From contig NZ_JAHPZX010000001.1 of assembly GCF_021325795.1 (NCBI RefSeq), forward strand, positions 496,001-560,000: a stretch of 64,000 nt of DNA, given 5' to 3'. Positions within the stretch are counted from its first letter, which is position 1; each line of letters starts with the position of its first letter. Below are positions 46,301 to 54,957 of the stretch, piece by piece. The notes beneath the pieces are model-generated. The model did no database searches. It saw nothing but the letters and a program-made list of their open reading frames with translations, and was not told the origin of the DNA. The position numbers were made by a program, and so were the translations under genes. The stretch comes from Bordetella sp. LUAb4 (GTDB taxonomy: Bacteria > Pseudomonadota > Gammaproteobacteria > Burkholderiales > Burkholderiaceae_B).

Positions 46301-49076
46301 GCTGCGCGAGTATGAACACGCCATCCTGCCGACGGCGGTGGTGCAGGTCAGCCCCACGGCCCGGGAAGCCGACGGCAGCGGTGCCAACGGCGATGGCGAA
46401 AGCGATGGCACCGTCAATGGCACGGTCAATGGCACCCCCTTGCACACCACCTTGCGGCGCCAAGCGCCGATGTCCATCGAGATCCGCAACGCCCGCGAGC
46501 ACAACCTGAAGAACATCAGCGTGGAAATCCCGCGCGACAAGTTCACCGTGATCACGGGTGTGTCCGGCTCCGGCAAGTCCACCCTGGCCTTCGACATCCT
46601 GTTCAACGAAGGCCAGCGGCGCTATCTGGAATCGCTCAATGCGTACGCGCGCGCCATCGTGCAACCGGCCGGCAAGCCTGACGTCGACGCCATCTTCGGT
46701 ATTCCGCCGACAGTGGCCATCGCCCAGCGCACCAGCCGCGGCGGCCTGAAATCCACCGTCGCCACGATGACGGAGATCCATCACTTCCTGCGCCTGCTGT
46801 ACGTCAAACTGGGCGTGCAGTATTCGCCGGACTACAACGTTCCCGTCGAACCGCAGACACCGGACCAGATCGTCGCCCGCATCCTGCGCGAACGCAGCGG
46901 CCAGCACATCGGCGTGCTGGCGCCGCTGGTCACCGCGCGCAAGGGCTTCTATACCGACCTGGCCAAATGGGCCGGCGGCAAAGGCCATACGCATCTGCGC
47001 GTGGACGGCGTCTTCACGCCGGTCAGCCCGTGGCCGCGCCTGGACCGCTACAAGGAGCACACCATCGAACTGCCGGTGGCCGACGTGCTGGTCGACCCCG
47101 CCAACGAGGGCCCCCTGCGCGCCGCCGTGCGCAGTGCGCTCGATTACGGCCAGGGCACGCTCAGCGTACTGTGGCCGCTGGACAGCCTGCGCAGCGATCC
47201 CAACGCCGTGCTGGAACAGGCGCACTTCTCCACCAAGCGCACCTGCCCCATCAGCGGCGTCAGCTTCCCCGAGCTGGATCCGCGCATGTTCTCCTACAAC
47301 TCCAAGCACGGCTGGTGCCCGACCTGCTTCGGCGCGGGCGTCGTCATGCCCGATCTGGACGAAGAACAGACCGGCGAGGAAGCGGGCCTGATCGAACGCT
47401 ATGCCGGCGAAGCCATGGTGTGCCCGACCTGCCACGGCCAACGCTTGAACCGCGTGGCCTTGAACGTGCGCTGGCGCGACCGCTCCATCGCGCAGTTGGC
47501 CGCCCTGTCGGTGAACGACGCGCATACCTTCTTCACCGGACTGGTCGTCAAGGGTCGTGAAGCGGAAATCGCGCGCGACATCCTGGCCGAAATCCGCAGC
47601 CGCTTGAACTTCATGAAGGAAGTGGGCCTGGACTACCTGCAGCTGGATCGCGCGGCTCCGACGCTGTCCGGCGGCGAAGCGCAGCGTATCCGCCTGGCGG
47701 CGCAACTGGGCTCCAATATGCAGGGCGTGTGCTACATCCTGGATGAGCCCACCATCGGCCTGCATCCACGCGATAACCGCATCCTGCTGGACGCATTGGG
47801 CCGCCTGGAAGGCAATGGCAACACGCTGGTGGTGGTCGAGCATGACGACGACACCATCCGCCGCGCCGCCCACATCATCGACATCGGTCCAGGCGCCGGG
47901 GTGCGGGGCGGCGAAGTCGTGGCCCAGGGCACGGCGCAAGACCTGATGAAAAACGAGCGCTCGGTGACGGGACGCTACCTGGCGAATCCGCTGCGGCATC
48001 CGCTGCAGGGCCGCCGCGCCATCGAGAAAGACACCGCCTTCGTGGAGGTGCGCAATGCCCATCTGCATAATCTGCACAACGTCAACGCGCGCTTCCCCAT
48101 CGGCCGCCTGAGCGTGGTCACAGGCGTATCGGGGTCGGGCAAGTCGACCCTGGCGCGCGAGGTGTTGCTGGACAACCTGCTGCAGGCGGTGTCGCAAGGG
48201 GCGGCGCCCAAGTGGCACGGCTGCACCGACATCAAAGGCTGGGAAGCGCTGGACCGTGTGCTGGAAGTGGATCAGACGCCCATCGGCAAGACGCCGCGGT
48301 CCTGCCCCGGCACCTATATCGGTTTCTGGGATGACGTGCGCAAGCAGTTCGCCGACACCAAGGAAGCGCGCATGCGCGGCTGGTCCTCGGCGCGCTTCTC
48401 GTTCAACACCGGCGATGGCCGCTGCCCGATCTGCGAAGGCCAGGGCATGCGCACCATCGAAATGAACTTCCTGCCGGATGTGAAGGTGCCCTGCGATGCG
48501 TGCAATGGCGCGCGCTTCAACGTCGATACGCTGTCCGTACAGATGCGCGGCAAGCATGCCGGCGAAGTCCTGTCCATGGAAGTGGACGATGCGCTGGAAT
48601 ATTTCGCCGCCCATCCCAAGGTGCGGCGTCCTTTGCAACTGATGCAGGACGTGGGCCTGGGCTACCTGACACTGGGCCAGCCCTCGCCGACGCTGTCCGG
48701 TGGTGAAGCGCAGCGCATCAAGCTGGTATCCGAGCTGTCCAAGGCCAGGCTGACCGATGGTGTCATCACCACTGGCCGCGCGTCGCGCATTCCGCACACG
48801 CTGTACGTGCTGGACGAGCCGACGGTGGGCTTGTCCATGGCCGACGTCGAAAAGCTGATCCACGTGCTGCATCGCCTGGTCGAGGCGGGCAATACCGTGG
48901 TGGTGATCGAACACAATCTGGACGTGATCGCCGAAGCCGACTGGCTGCTCGACATGGGCCCGGAAGGCGGCAGCGGTGGGGGCCAGCTGGTGGCCCAGGG
49001 AACGCCGGAAGACGTCATGGCCTTGCGCGAAAAGTCACACACCGGCCAAGTGCTGGCGGAGTTCCTGCGACAATAG
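43308..49076 (+). CDS. uvrA: Double-length UvrA-family protein (two fused UvrA units)
   Basis: 1922 residues, twice a normal UvrA, in one open frame. Walker A motifs GVSGSGKS occur four times, near residues 32-39, 690, 1083 and 1605, with ABC signatures LSGGEVQRINL, LSGGEAQRLKL, LSGGEAQRIRL and LSGGEAQRIKL. Zinc-finger Cys pairs are present in unit 1 (CADCDIEY with CESCRGFG; CPTCHGSRL; CPVCGGTG with CPDCDGKRF) and in unit 2 (CPICEGQG with CDACNGARF), but the first finger of unit 2 has only one Cys in RTCPISGVSF before CPTCFGAG. A Gly/Asp/Asn-rich linker joins the units near residue 1020-1045. UvrA dimerises for damage recognition; here one chain could be the dimer. It is related to UvrA2-type proteins and may be additional to a housekeeping UvrA elsewhere. 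Confidence 0.92.
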   Translation: MTSEIRIVGARQNNLKNLDVTFATGEFVVVTGVSGSGKSSLAFDTLYAEGQRRYVETFSPYARQFLDRMDKPQVDRIEGILPAIAIDQTNPVRSSRSTVGTMTELNDHLKLLFARGARLFCRGCGRPVRRDTPDSIRQSLAERSVEAGDPRLVVTFPIKVPANFTEDEVRGFLEQQGYTRVHAQEGEAPATVNDPGAQSRKDSPKKSAAKKSKDGTVAQRVLHVVQDRLRFSSAETDRVMEALDTALRMGAGHVAVHVLDDEGRDAQVWKYSDRLHCADCDIEYADPLPSSFSFNSPLGACESCRGFGRVIGIDFGLVIPDENKTLLEGAIKPWQTASYKECQDDLQKYAPRAGVPLSVPWKTLTPQQQEWVLHGDPDFKGGSQAWKNQWYGVQRFFAWLETKAYKMHVRVLLSKYRSYTPCPTCHGSRLKADALLWRVGTKDEADAVMPAEDGRYRRFKPVQANWSDDLLYLLDGLSIHDVMLLPIERVRVFFDSLRYHGVLDAATDLLLTEVRARLKFLCDVGLGYLTLDRQSRTLSGGEVQRINLTTALGTSLVNTLFVLDEPSIGLHPRDMHRVVEVMHRLRDAGNTLVVVEHDPQVMIAADRVLDVGPGPGERGGNIVFDGTPAQLRAAPTLTGDYLGGRLRVEAPRPMPVAANTPRLLLEGVNAHNLKNVSVEIPLGRLVCVTGVSGSGKSTLVQDVLYPALLKLKGKPSEAPGAFGRLLGGEQIADVVLVDQTQIGKTARSNPASYVGAFDAIRKLFSQAPLSKERAYTAGTFSFNSGEGRCPVCGGTGFEHVEMQFLSDVYLRCPDCDGKRFRPEVLQVRVEHLGKSASIDEVLAMTVSEALEFFKGLRDVQTGLAPLADVGLEYVRLGQPVPTLSGGEAQRLKLAGHLAEAARSGISTAKVAKKGSLFLFDEPTTGLHFDDVARLMRAFRKLLAAGHTLLVIEHNLDVIRAADWLLDLGPEGGDAGGLLVGYGTPQDLMDNPASHTGAALREYEHAILPTAVVQVSPTAREADGSGANGDGESDGTVNGTVNGTPLHTTLRRQAPMSIEIRNAREHNLKNISVEIPRDKFTVITGVSGSGKSTLAFDILFNEGQRRYLESLNAYARAIVQPAGKPDVDAIFGIPPTVAIAQRTSRGGLKSTVATMTEIHHFLRLLYVKLGVQYSPDYNVPVEPQTPDQIVARILRERSGQHIGVLAPLVTARKGFYTDLAKWAGGKGHTHLRVDGVFTPVSPWPRLDRYKEHTIELPVADVLVDPANEGPLRAAVRSALDYGQGTLSVLWPLDSLRSDPNAVLEQAHFSTKRTCPISGVSFPELDPRMFSYNSKHGWCPTCFGAGVVMPDLDEEQTGEEAGLIERYAGEAMVCPTCHGQRLNRVALNVRWRDRSIAQLAALSVNDAHTFFTGLVVKGREAEIARDILAEIRSRLNFMKEVGLDYLQLDRAAPTLSGGEAQRIRLAAQLGSNMQGVCYILDEPTIGLHPRDNRILLDALGRLEGNGNTLVVVEHDDDTIRRAAHIIDIGPGAGVRGGEVVAQGTAQDLMKNERSVTGRYLANPLRHPLQGRRAIEKDTAFVEVRNAHLHNLHNVNARFPIGRLSVVTGVSGSGKSTLAREVLLDNLLQAVSQGAAPKWHGCTDIKGWEALDRVLEVDQTPIGKTPRSCPGTYIGFWDDVRKQFADTKEARMRGWSSARFSFNTGDGRCPICEGQGMRTIEMNFLPDVKVPCDACNGARFNVDTLSVQMRGKHAGEVLSMEVDDALEYFAAHPKVRRPLQLMQDVGLGYLTLGQPSPTLSGGEAQRIKLVSELSKARLTDGVITTGRASRIPHTLYVLDEPTVGLSMADVEKLIHVLHRLVEAGNTVVVIEHNLDVIAEADWLLDMGPEGGSGGGQLVAQGTPEDVMALREKSHTGQVLAEFLRQ

Positions 49077-49158
49077 ATGCCTGTCCTTCTGATCCGCGCC
49101 CCTGGCCGGCTGCCCATGTTCCCTATTCCTACAGCCGACCAGGCGTTCCGACCCCGCG

Positions 49159-50445
49159 ATGTATTGCCGTTTTGAAGACCGCCTGCGTGGCCAGGCACTG
49201 GAGCTGGTAGGTTTCTGCCGGCGTATCGAAGCCCGTACGCCGCAGGAACTGCCGGCGGCGCTGGCGGCCATCGAGGCCGCCCGGCGTGATGGCCATTGGG
49301 TGGCCCTGATGCTGGACTTCGAGTTGGGCGAGTGGTTGTTGCCCGAGGTGGTCGGCGAACCTGGCAAGCGTGGTGGCCATGCTGGCGGATCCAGCAGCGA
49401 TGCTGGACGGTCCGGCAGCGATGCCGACGGCAGGCCCGGCCGCAGCGCCATAGGCCGGGCGGTCCAGCGCTGCGGTGGCGCGGGCGCGGGTTTGCCGGCT
49501 GCCGACACGGCAGGCAGCGCGGGCGCCGACGACAAGCCGGCGCCACCCCGCCAGCGTCCTCGCTTGCGGGCGTTGGTGTTCGAGGGCGTGGTGCGTGGCC
49601 AGCCCTGGCCCAAGCCTGACGATGCGGGCAGCCGCATCCTGGACGTACAGCCACGCACGCCGCATGACGACTACCTGGCCCAGGTCGAAGCCATCCGTGA
49701 GGGCATCGGCCGTGGGGAGTACTACCAGGTCAATTACACCCAGCCGCTGGATCTGCGCGTGCAGGGCGATCCGCGCGAGCTGTTCGCGCGCATCGCCGCC
49801 GCCAATCCGGTCGCGCATGCCGCCTATATCGAGGACGGCACCCAAAGCATCCTGTCGTTTTCGCCCGAACTGTTCGTGGCTCGCGTAGGCGCGACGCTGA
49901 CCACGCGGCCGATGAAAGGCACGGCGCCGCGCGATGCGGATCCGGAACGGGACGAAGCGCTGGGCCGCGAACTGCAAGCCAGCCCCAAGAATCGCGCCGA
50001 AAACCTGATGATCGTCGACCTGCTGCGCAACGACCTGGGCCGCCTGGCCGAGCCGGGCTCGGTGAAGGTAGACGCGCTGTTCACGCTGGAGCAATATCCT
50101 TCGGTCTGGACCATGACGTCGACCATCAGCGCACGGGCGCCCGATGCCACGCTGGGCGAGGTACTCACTGCCTTGTTCCCCTGCGGATCGGTGACGGGTG
50201 CGCCCAAGATCGCCGCCATCAAGCACATTCGCCGCGCCGAAACGACGCCGCGCGGGCTATATTGCGGCAGCATAGGCTGGTTGGCGCCGGACGGCGACTT
50301 CTCCCTGAACGTGGCGATACGCACTTTGGTGTTGGACACCGACGGCCACGGCATCTACGGCGCCGGCGGCGGCATCGTGTTCGATTCCGATGCGGAATCG
50401 GAATGGCAGGAGTGCCTGTGGAAGGCACGCATCCTGGCGAGTTGA
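49159..50445 (+). CDS. pabB: Aminodeoxychorismate synthase component I
   Basis: Chorismate-utilising enzyme that, with a glutamine amidotransferase, makes 4-amino-4-deoxychorismate for folate. 428 residues. The catalytic domain has YYQVNYTQPLDLRVQGDPRE, SFSPELFVARVGATLTTRPM, KGTAPRDADPERDE, ENLMIVDLLRNDLGR, and FPCGSVTGAPKIAAIKHIR. The N-terminal part is short and interrupted at about residues 70-130 by a Gly/Ala/Ser/Asp-rich insert. It starts 82 nt after the uvrA-like stop and is followed by the lyase gene, completing the PABA pair. Confidence 0.92.
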   Translation: MYCRFEDRLRGQALELVGFCRRIEARTPQELPAALAAIEAARRDGHWVALMLDFELGEWLLPEVVGEPGKRGGHAGGSSSDAGRSGSDADGRPGRSAIGRAVQRCGGAGAGLPAADTAGSAGADDKPAPPRQRPRLRALVFEGVVRGQPWPKPDDAGSRILDVQPRTPHDDYLAQVEAIREGIGRGEYYQVNYTQPLDLRVQGDPRELFARIAAANPVAHAAYIEDGTQSILSFSPELFVARVGATLTTRPMKGTAPRDADPERDEALGRELQASPKNRAENLMIVDLLRNDLGRLAEPGSVKVDALFTLEQYPSVWTMTSTISARAPDATLGEVLTALFPCGSVTGAPKIAAIKHIRRAETTPRGLYCGSIGWLAPDGDFSLNVAIRTLVLDTDGHGIYGAGGGIVFDSDAESEWQECLWKARILAS

Positions 50446-50502
50446 AGACGGCTGCGCCAAGCCAGCGAGACCAGCAGATATAGATGAAAGGATTTCCCGG
50501 CG

Positions 50503-51186
50503 ATGACCGATGTTCAGCCCGCTGCCAATCAGCCCTCCCTGATCGAGACCATGCGCGTCGAAGCCGATGGGCGGATACTGCTGCTGGACCGGCATATGAG
50601 CCGCCTGCGGAGTTCCTGCGCGGCGCTGGACCGGCCCTTTCACGGCGAGGCCATCCGCGAGCAGGTGCTGACCGCCGCCGGCCTGTCGCGTACGCCGGGC
50701 GCGCAGCGCGTGCGCCTGCTGGTTGATGGGCTAGGCCAGGCCACGGTGCAGGCCACACCGCTGCCCGACCTGCCGCCTATGCCTGCCGTGCGCATCTGGC
50801 CTACCCGGCTCGATTCCCGTGAACCTTATCTGCGCTACAAGACGACGCGCCGGCATTGGTACGACGCGCCCACCGCGTGGCTGGCCGACAACCCGGCGTT
50901 CTTCGATGTCCTGCTGAGTAACGAGAAAGGCGAGCTGTGCGAAGGCAGCCGCAGCAACGTCTATCTACAGCTGGGCGGCAAATGGTTCACGCCGCCCGTC
51001 GATTGCGGCTGCCTGCCCGGCGTGCAACGCACCGAACTGCTGGAACGCGGCTGGGTGGAAGAACGCCTGCTTTATGAAGATGATTTCCCGCGCGCGCGCG
51101 GGGTGCGCTTGTCCAATGCGCTGCGCGGCTGGTTCGACGTGGATTGGATACGCACGCCGCCCGCCGATGACGGTCACGCGGGATAA
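50503..51186 (+). CDS. pabC: Aminotransferase class IV protein, probable aminodeoxychorismate lyase
   Basis: PLP enzyme of 227 residues that eliminates pyruvate from aminodeoxychorismate to give p-aminobenzoate. PLP Lys is in EPYLRYKTTRRHWYD; the Glu and phosphate-site region is NEKGELCEGSRSNVYLQLGG, and the end GCLPGVQRTELLERGW is typical. It is somewhat shorter than E. coli PabC. It follows pabB after 57 nt, which supports PabC over a branched-chain or D-amino acid transaminase. Confidence 0.87.
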   Translation: MTDVQPAANQPSLIETMRVEADGRILLLDRHMSRLRSSCAALDRPFHGEAIREQVLTAAGLSRTPGAQRVRLLVDGLGQATVQATPLPDLPPMPAVRIWPTRLDSREPYLRYKTTRRHWYDAPTAWLADNPAFFDVLLSNEKGELCEGSRSNVYLQLGGKWFTPPVDCGCLPGVQRTELLERGWVEERLLYEDDFPRARGVRLSNALRGWFDVDWIRTPPADDGHAG

Positions 51187-51234
51187 ATACTGACGTGCCT
51201 TGGCCATGCCGTGGAGGGCCAACGGCCCTCCTGC

Positions 51235-51891
51235 TCAGCCCCGCTCTAACGCGTAGACCAGCGTGTCCAGCCAGGTCAATCCGCGCGCGGCGAACTTGGG
51301 TTCCTTGTCCAGCATGGCGCGCCGGTCCAGTTGCCGCAACTGCGTGTGGCCTGCGTACAGAGCCTGCACCTGGACATCGCCGACGGCAAAAGGCGGACCG
51401 GGCATCTTGTCCTGCTCATAGTCCAGCGTGATCAGCAGTCCGCGCGCGCCGGCCGCCAGGCCAGCGTAGACATGCTGCACATACCGCTCGCGCATGCCCG
51501 TCGGCAAGGCGATCAAAGCCGCGCGATCGTACACGGCCGCGCAGCCCGCCAGCGTCGCGGCATCCAGCGCGAAGATGTCGCCGCACAGGATCTCGATATT
51601 GCCGGCGCGATAGACGTCCCCCGCCGCGATGCGGTGCACGCTGGGTGCCAAACCGTTCTCGTTGAAAAACTGCTGCACCGCCAGCGGCGACAGCTCGACG
51701 CCCAGCACCGGATGCCCCTGCTGTGCCAGCCAGACCATGTCCAGCGTCTTGCCGCACAAGGGCACCAGCACCCGCGCGCCCGGCGCCACGTCCAGCGTCG
51801 GCCAATACTTGGGCAACAACGGCGTGACCCGTTCCTGATGAAACCCGGTGACGCCTTCGCTCCACCGATCCAGCCAGAATTGCGCTTCCAT
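51235..51891 (-). CDS. tpm: Thiopurine S-methyltransferase family protein
   Basis: SAM-dependent methyltransferase of 218 residues. N-terminal [20 protein letters not shown] is the TPMT hallmark; the SAM site is [20 protein letters not shown] with [13 protein letters not shown]. The ATG at 51891 has AAGGA eight nt upstream. In bacteria this family methylates thiopurines or tellurite/selenite; the natural substrate is uncertain. It sits directly after the MurA-family gene (9 nt between that stop and this ATG) and is probably cotranscribed with it. Confidence 0.9.
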   Translation of the reverse strand: MEAQFWLDRWSEGVTGFHQERVTPLLPKYWPTLDVAPGARVLVPLCGKTLDMVWLAQQGHPVLGVELSPLAVQQFFNENGLAPSVHRIAAGDVYRAGNIEILCGDIFALDAATLAGCAAVYDRAALIALPTGMRERYVQHVYAGLAAGARGLLITLDYEQDKMPGPPFAVGDVQVQALYAGHTQLRQLDRRAMLDKEPKFAARGLTWLDTLVYALERG

Positions 51892-51899
51892 GACGATCC

Positions 51900-53204
51900 T
51901 TACTCTTCCGCCGTCCACTCCACCTGCACGCCCAGGCTGCGCAGGTTTTCGACGAAGCGCGGGTGCGCGCGCCGGATGGGCGTGGCATTGCGGATTTCCG
52001 AACGGCCTTCGATGCTGGCGGCCACCATGAACAGCGCAATGGCCACGCGAATGATGTAAGGGCTTTCCACCACGGCCGGCCCCATGGGCGCGCCGCCGCC
52101 GAACGTGATCAGGCGATGCGGATCGGAAAGAAACACGTGCGCGCCGAACTTGGACAGCTCCGTGGTCCAGCCCAGCGCGCCGTCGTAGACCTTGTTCCAG
52201 AACATGGCATTGCCATGCGCGCGCACGCCCAGCGCGATGAAGATCGGCAGCAGGTCCACCGGCACATAAGGCCAGGGCGCGGCTTCCACCTTCGTCAGCA
52301 CATTGCTGGTGAAAGGTACCTGCACCTTCAAGGGACCGGACACCGACGCCCGCGACCAGCCGTCCTCGTGCGAAATCTTCACGCCAAACTTGGCGAAGGT
52401 ACGGTCGATCAACGGAAAGTTGCCGGGCACGCTATTGCGCACCACCACGTCGCCGCCGGTGATCGCGCCCAACGCCAGGAAGGTGGTGATCTCGTGGAAG
52501 TCTTCCTCGAAATGGAATTCGCCGCCACGCAGAACCGTGCCGCCGCGCACCGACAGGCGCGACGTACCCAGGCCTTCGATATGCGCGCCCATCATGGTCA
52601 TGAAGCGGCAGAATTCCTGCACGTGCGGCTCCGACGCCGCATTGTTCAACGTGGACAGGCCATCGGCCGCCACCGCGCACAGCACGAAGTTTTCCGTCGT
52701 GGTGACCGACGCGTAATCCAGCCAGTGATCGACGGCCTGGAGGCTGCCGGCGCGATGCACCAGCAACGAGCCATCCTGCCGTTCGATGCTGCCGCCAAAA
52801 CGCTGGAACACGTCGACGTGCGGATCGATTTCGCGCACGCCCAGCGTGCAGCCCTTGACGTTGTCTTCCAGGCGCGCCACGCCGAAGCGCGCCAGCAGCG
52901 GCGGCACCAGCATGATGGACGATCGCATTTCCTCGGGCAGGTGATGATGCGCGGGGTCGAACACCGTATCGCGATGGCACAAGTCCAGCGTGCGCGTGGC
53001 GGGATCCAGCGCCACCTGGCTGCCCAGCGTGCGGAATATCTCCAGGATCTTGCGCACGTCGGTGATGTCCGGCACGCCGTGCAGGCGCAGCGGTTCAGAA
53101 GTCAGCAACGTGGCGCACAGAATGGGGAGTACCGCGTTCTTGTTGGCCGAGGGCGTGATGCGGCCGCGTAAAGGCGTGCCGCCGTGGACGATGAGATTGG
53201 ACAT
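51900..53204 (-). CDS. murA: MurA-family UDP-GlcNAc 1-carboxyvinyltransferase
   Basis: Enolpyruvyl transferase of 434 residues, the family size; MurA starts peptidoglycan synthesis. Conserved Lys-Asn in [20 protein letters not shown], catalytic-loop Cys in [16 protein letters not shown] (Cys117-like), Asp in [17 protein letters not shown]. The second half ([20 protein letters not shown]) departs from the usual ENRFMH-type region, suggesting a paralogue rather than the sole housekeeping copy. It is followed by tpm. If a second murA exists in the genome, this one may act under stress or on a different acceptor. Confidence 0.8.
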   Translation of the reverse strand: MSNLIVHGGTPLRGRITPSANKNAVLPILCATLLTSEPLRLHGVPDITDVRKILEIFRTLGSQVALDPATRTLDLCHRDTVFDPAHHHLPEEMRSSIMLVPPLLARFGVARLEDNVKGCTLGVREIDPHVDVFQRFGGSIERQDGSLLVHRAGSLQAVDHWLDYASVTTTENFVLCAVAADGLSTLNNAASEPHVQEFCRFMTMMGAHIEGLGTSRLSVRGGTVLRGGEFHFEEDFHEITTFLALGAITGGDVVVRNSVPGNFPLIDRTFAKFGVKISHEDGWSRASVSGPLKVQVPFTSNVLTKVEAAPWPYVPVDLLPIFIALGVRAHGNAMFWNKVYDGALGWTTELSKFGAHVFLSDPHRLITFGGGAPMGPAVVESPYIIRVAIALFMVAASIEGRSEIRNATPIRRAHPRFVENLRSLGVQVEWTAEE

Positions 53205-53340
53205 GGAACGTGTCTAAATGAAACGGGCGAATGAACGGCCGCCCGGGCTACTCCCGCTGCGCATACTGTGCGTACTGCCCGTACTGCTCGCGTTGCCCGG
53301 GGCCGATGGTAGTGGCAGCAGTTTACTCGCCTCGCGCTGC

Positions 53341-54189
53341 TCAGGCAGATGCCAGGATGCGCCGCAGCGCACGGTCGGCCGCCGCCATGCCCATGGCCGC
53401 CGTCACTGTCACCACGGACCCATAGCCGGCGCAGGACAAGCCTTGCGGCGCCGTGCCCTGCTCCACCTGCGCACCCATGTCGTCTTCGGCTTCACCGGCT
53501 TGCAGCCACGCGGCCGGCAATATTGGCGGCTGGTCGAACCACAGCGCTTCCACCTGCATCTTCGGCACGCGCTTGCGCACCTTGCCAGCCTGGTCCGCGG
53601 CCTTGGGATAAGCGTGCTCGCGCCGCAGCTTGTTGCGCAGCTTGGCCAATAAAGCGTCGTTGAGCGATGTGGACAGATCGCCGGCGCGCAAGGCCAGCGG
53701 ATCGGTCTTGCCACCCGCGCCGCCGCACACCAGCAGCGGGCAGCCCAGGACGCGGGCCTGCAGCACCATGGCGATCTTGGCGGCGACCTGGTCGGTGCAA
53801 TCGATGATCATGGCGTAGGGGCCCGCCAGCACGTCACCCACGTTGTCAGGCGTGACGAAGTCGTCCACGCAATGCACGACGCATTCGGGGTTGATGCCGG
53901 CGATGCGGTCGGCCATGGCCTGGATCTTGGCCGCGCCCAGCGTGCCCGTGAGCGCGTGGATCTGGCGGTTGACGTTAGATTCGGCGATATGGTCCAGGTC
54001 GATCAGCGTCAGCGCGCCGACCCCGCAACGCGCCAGCGCTTCGGCGGTCCAGGAGCCCACGCCGCCCAGCCCGGCCACCGCCACATGGGCGGCGCGCAGC
54101 CGTTGCGGCGCCTGAGGGCCGTAGAGGCGGGCCAGGCCGCCGAAACGACGTTCGGCGTCGATGTCGCAGGAAGGAAGAGTGCTGGTCAT
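53341..54189 (-). CDS. tcdA: tRNA threonylcarbamoyladenosine dehydratase
   Basis: E1-like ATPase that cyclises t6A37 to ct6A in tRNAs. 282 residues. N-terminal ERRFGGLARLYGPQAPQRL is the TcdA signature; nucleotide site VAVAGLGGVGSWTAEALARC; catalytic region LIDLDHIAESNVNRQIHALT and VDDFVTPDNVGD; CTDQVAAKIAM follows. It is alone on the minus strand, between the murA-family gene and baeR. Confidence 0.94.
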   Translation of the reverse strand: MTSTLPSCDIDAERRFGGLARLYGPQAPQRLRAAHVAVAGLGGVGSWTAEALARCGVGALTLIDLDHIAESNVNRQIHALTGTLGAAKIQAMADRIAGINPECVVHCVDDFVTPDNVGDVLAGPYAMIIDCTDQVAAKIAMVLQARVLGCPLLVCGGAGGKTDPLALRAGDLSTSLNDALLAKLRNKLRREHAYPKAADQAGKVRKRVPKMQVEALWFDQPPILPAAWLQAGEAEDDMGAQVEQGTAPQGLSCAGYGSVVTVTAAMGMAAADRALRRILASA

Positions 54190-54288
54190 GGTGGCGTGAT
54201 TTTCTCACGCCGCGCGCACTTCGAGCGTCGCGGCCCATAAGCCGCGAGATCTACCGGCAGCACGTTGCCGGTGGCCTGCCCAGGCTTA

Positions 54289-54957
54289 TCAGTTCAATTC
54301 CAGCTTGTACCCAACGCCATAGATGGAGCGGATCAGGTCGTGCCCCGGCATCACGGCGTCGAACTTGCGCCGCAGGTTCTTGATGTGGCTGTCCACCGTG
54401 CGGTCGGTCACCACGCGGTGATCGGCATACAAGTGATTCAGCAGGTGTTCGCGCGACAGGATATTGCCATCGGCCGCGGCCAGCGCCTGCAACAGGCGGA
54501 ACTCCACCGGCGTGAGCGACAGCAGTTGGCCATCCAGCTTGGCCGAGTGATGTTCCGGACGGATTTCCAGCAGCGACTGCGCCGGCAAGCCATTGTTCTT
54601 GGCATTGGCCCGGCGCAGGATGGCCTTGACGCGCGCCACCATCTCGCGCGGACTGAATGGTTTGCAGATGTAGTCGTCGGCGCCCATTTCCAGGCCGATC
54701 AAGCGATCGATCTCTTCCACCCGCGCCGTCAGCATGATGACGGGAACATCGCTGAATGTACGCAATTCGCGGCACACTTCCAGGCCGTCGCGGCCGGGCA
54801 GCATCAAGTCCAGCAGCACCAGCTCGGGCTTCTTGGCACGGATGGCGGCCAAGGCATCACGGCCGTCGGCGATGTGCTCGGTCTCGAAATGAGCGGCTTG
54901 CAGATAATCGGTGACCAGGGAGGCCAGCTTGGGTTCGTCTTCTACGATCAGGATCAT
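54289..54957 (-). CDS. baeR: Response regulator BaeR
   Basis: OmpR-family regulator of 222 residues. Receiver: MILIVEDEPKLASLVTDYLQ, phospho-Asp in LVLLDLMLPGRDGLE, and the stretch VPVIMLTARVEEIDRLIGLE followed by GADDYICKPFSPREMVARVK, which is nearly identical to E. coli BaeR. Winged-helix end: SIYGVGYKLELN. It overlaps the kinase stop by 4 nt. In enterics the pair activates envelope-stress efflux pumps; the divergent MFS gene beyond baeS might be a target, by inference only. Confidence 0.93.
   Translation of the reverse strand: MILIVEDEPKLASLVTDYLQAAHFETEHIADGRDALAAIRAKKPELVLLDLMLPGRDGLEVCRELRTFSDVPVIMLTARVEEIDRLIGLEMGADDYICKPFSPREMVARVKAILRRANAKNNGLPAQSLLEIRPEHHSAKLDGQLLSLTPVEFRLLQALAAADGNILSREHLLNHLYADHRVVTDRTVDSHIKNLRRKFDAVMPGHDLIRSIYGVGYKLELN

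Noticed and set aside
45957-48914. Very long minus-strand open frame (985 codons) antisense to the uvrA-like gene
   Set aside because: Composition is His/Gln/Arg/Ala-rich without family signatures; it is the usual antisense shadow of a GC-rich gene. The plus strand has all UvrA motifs.
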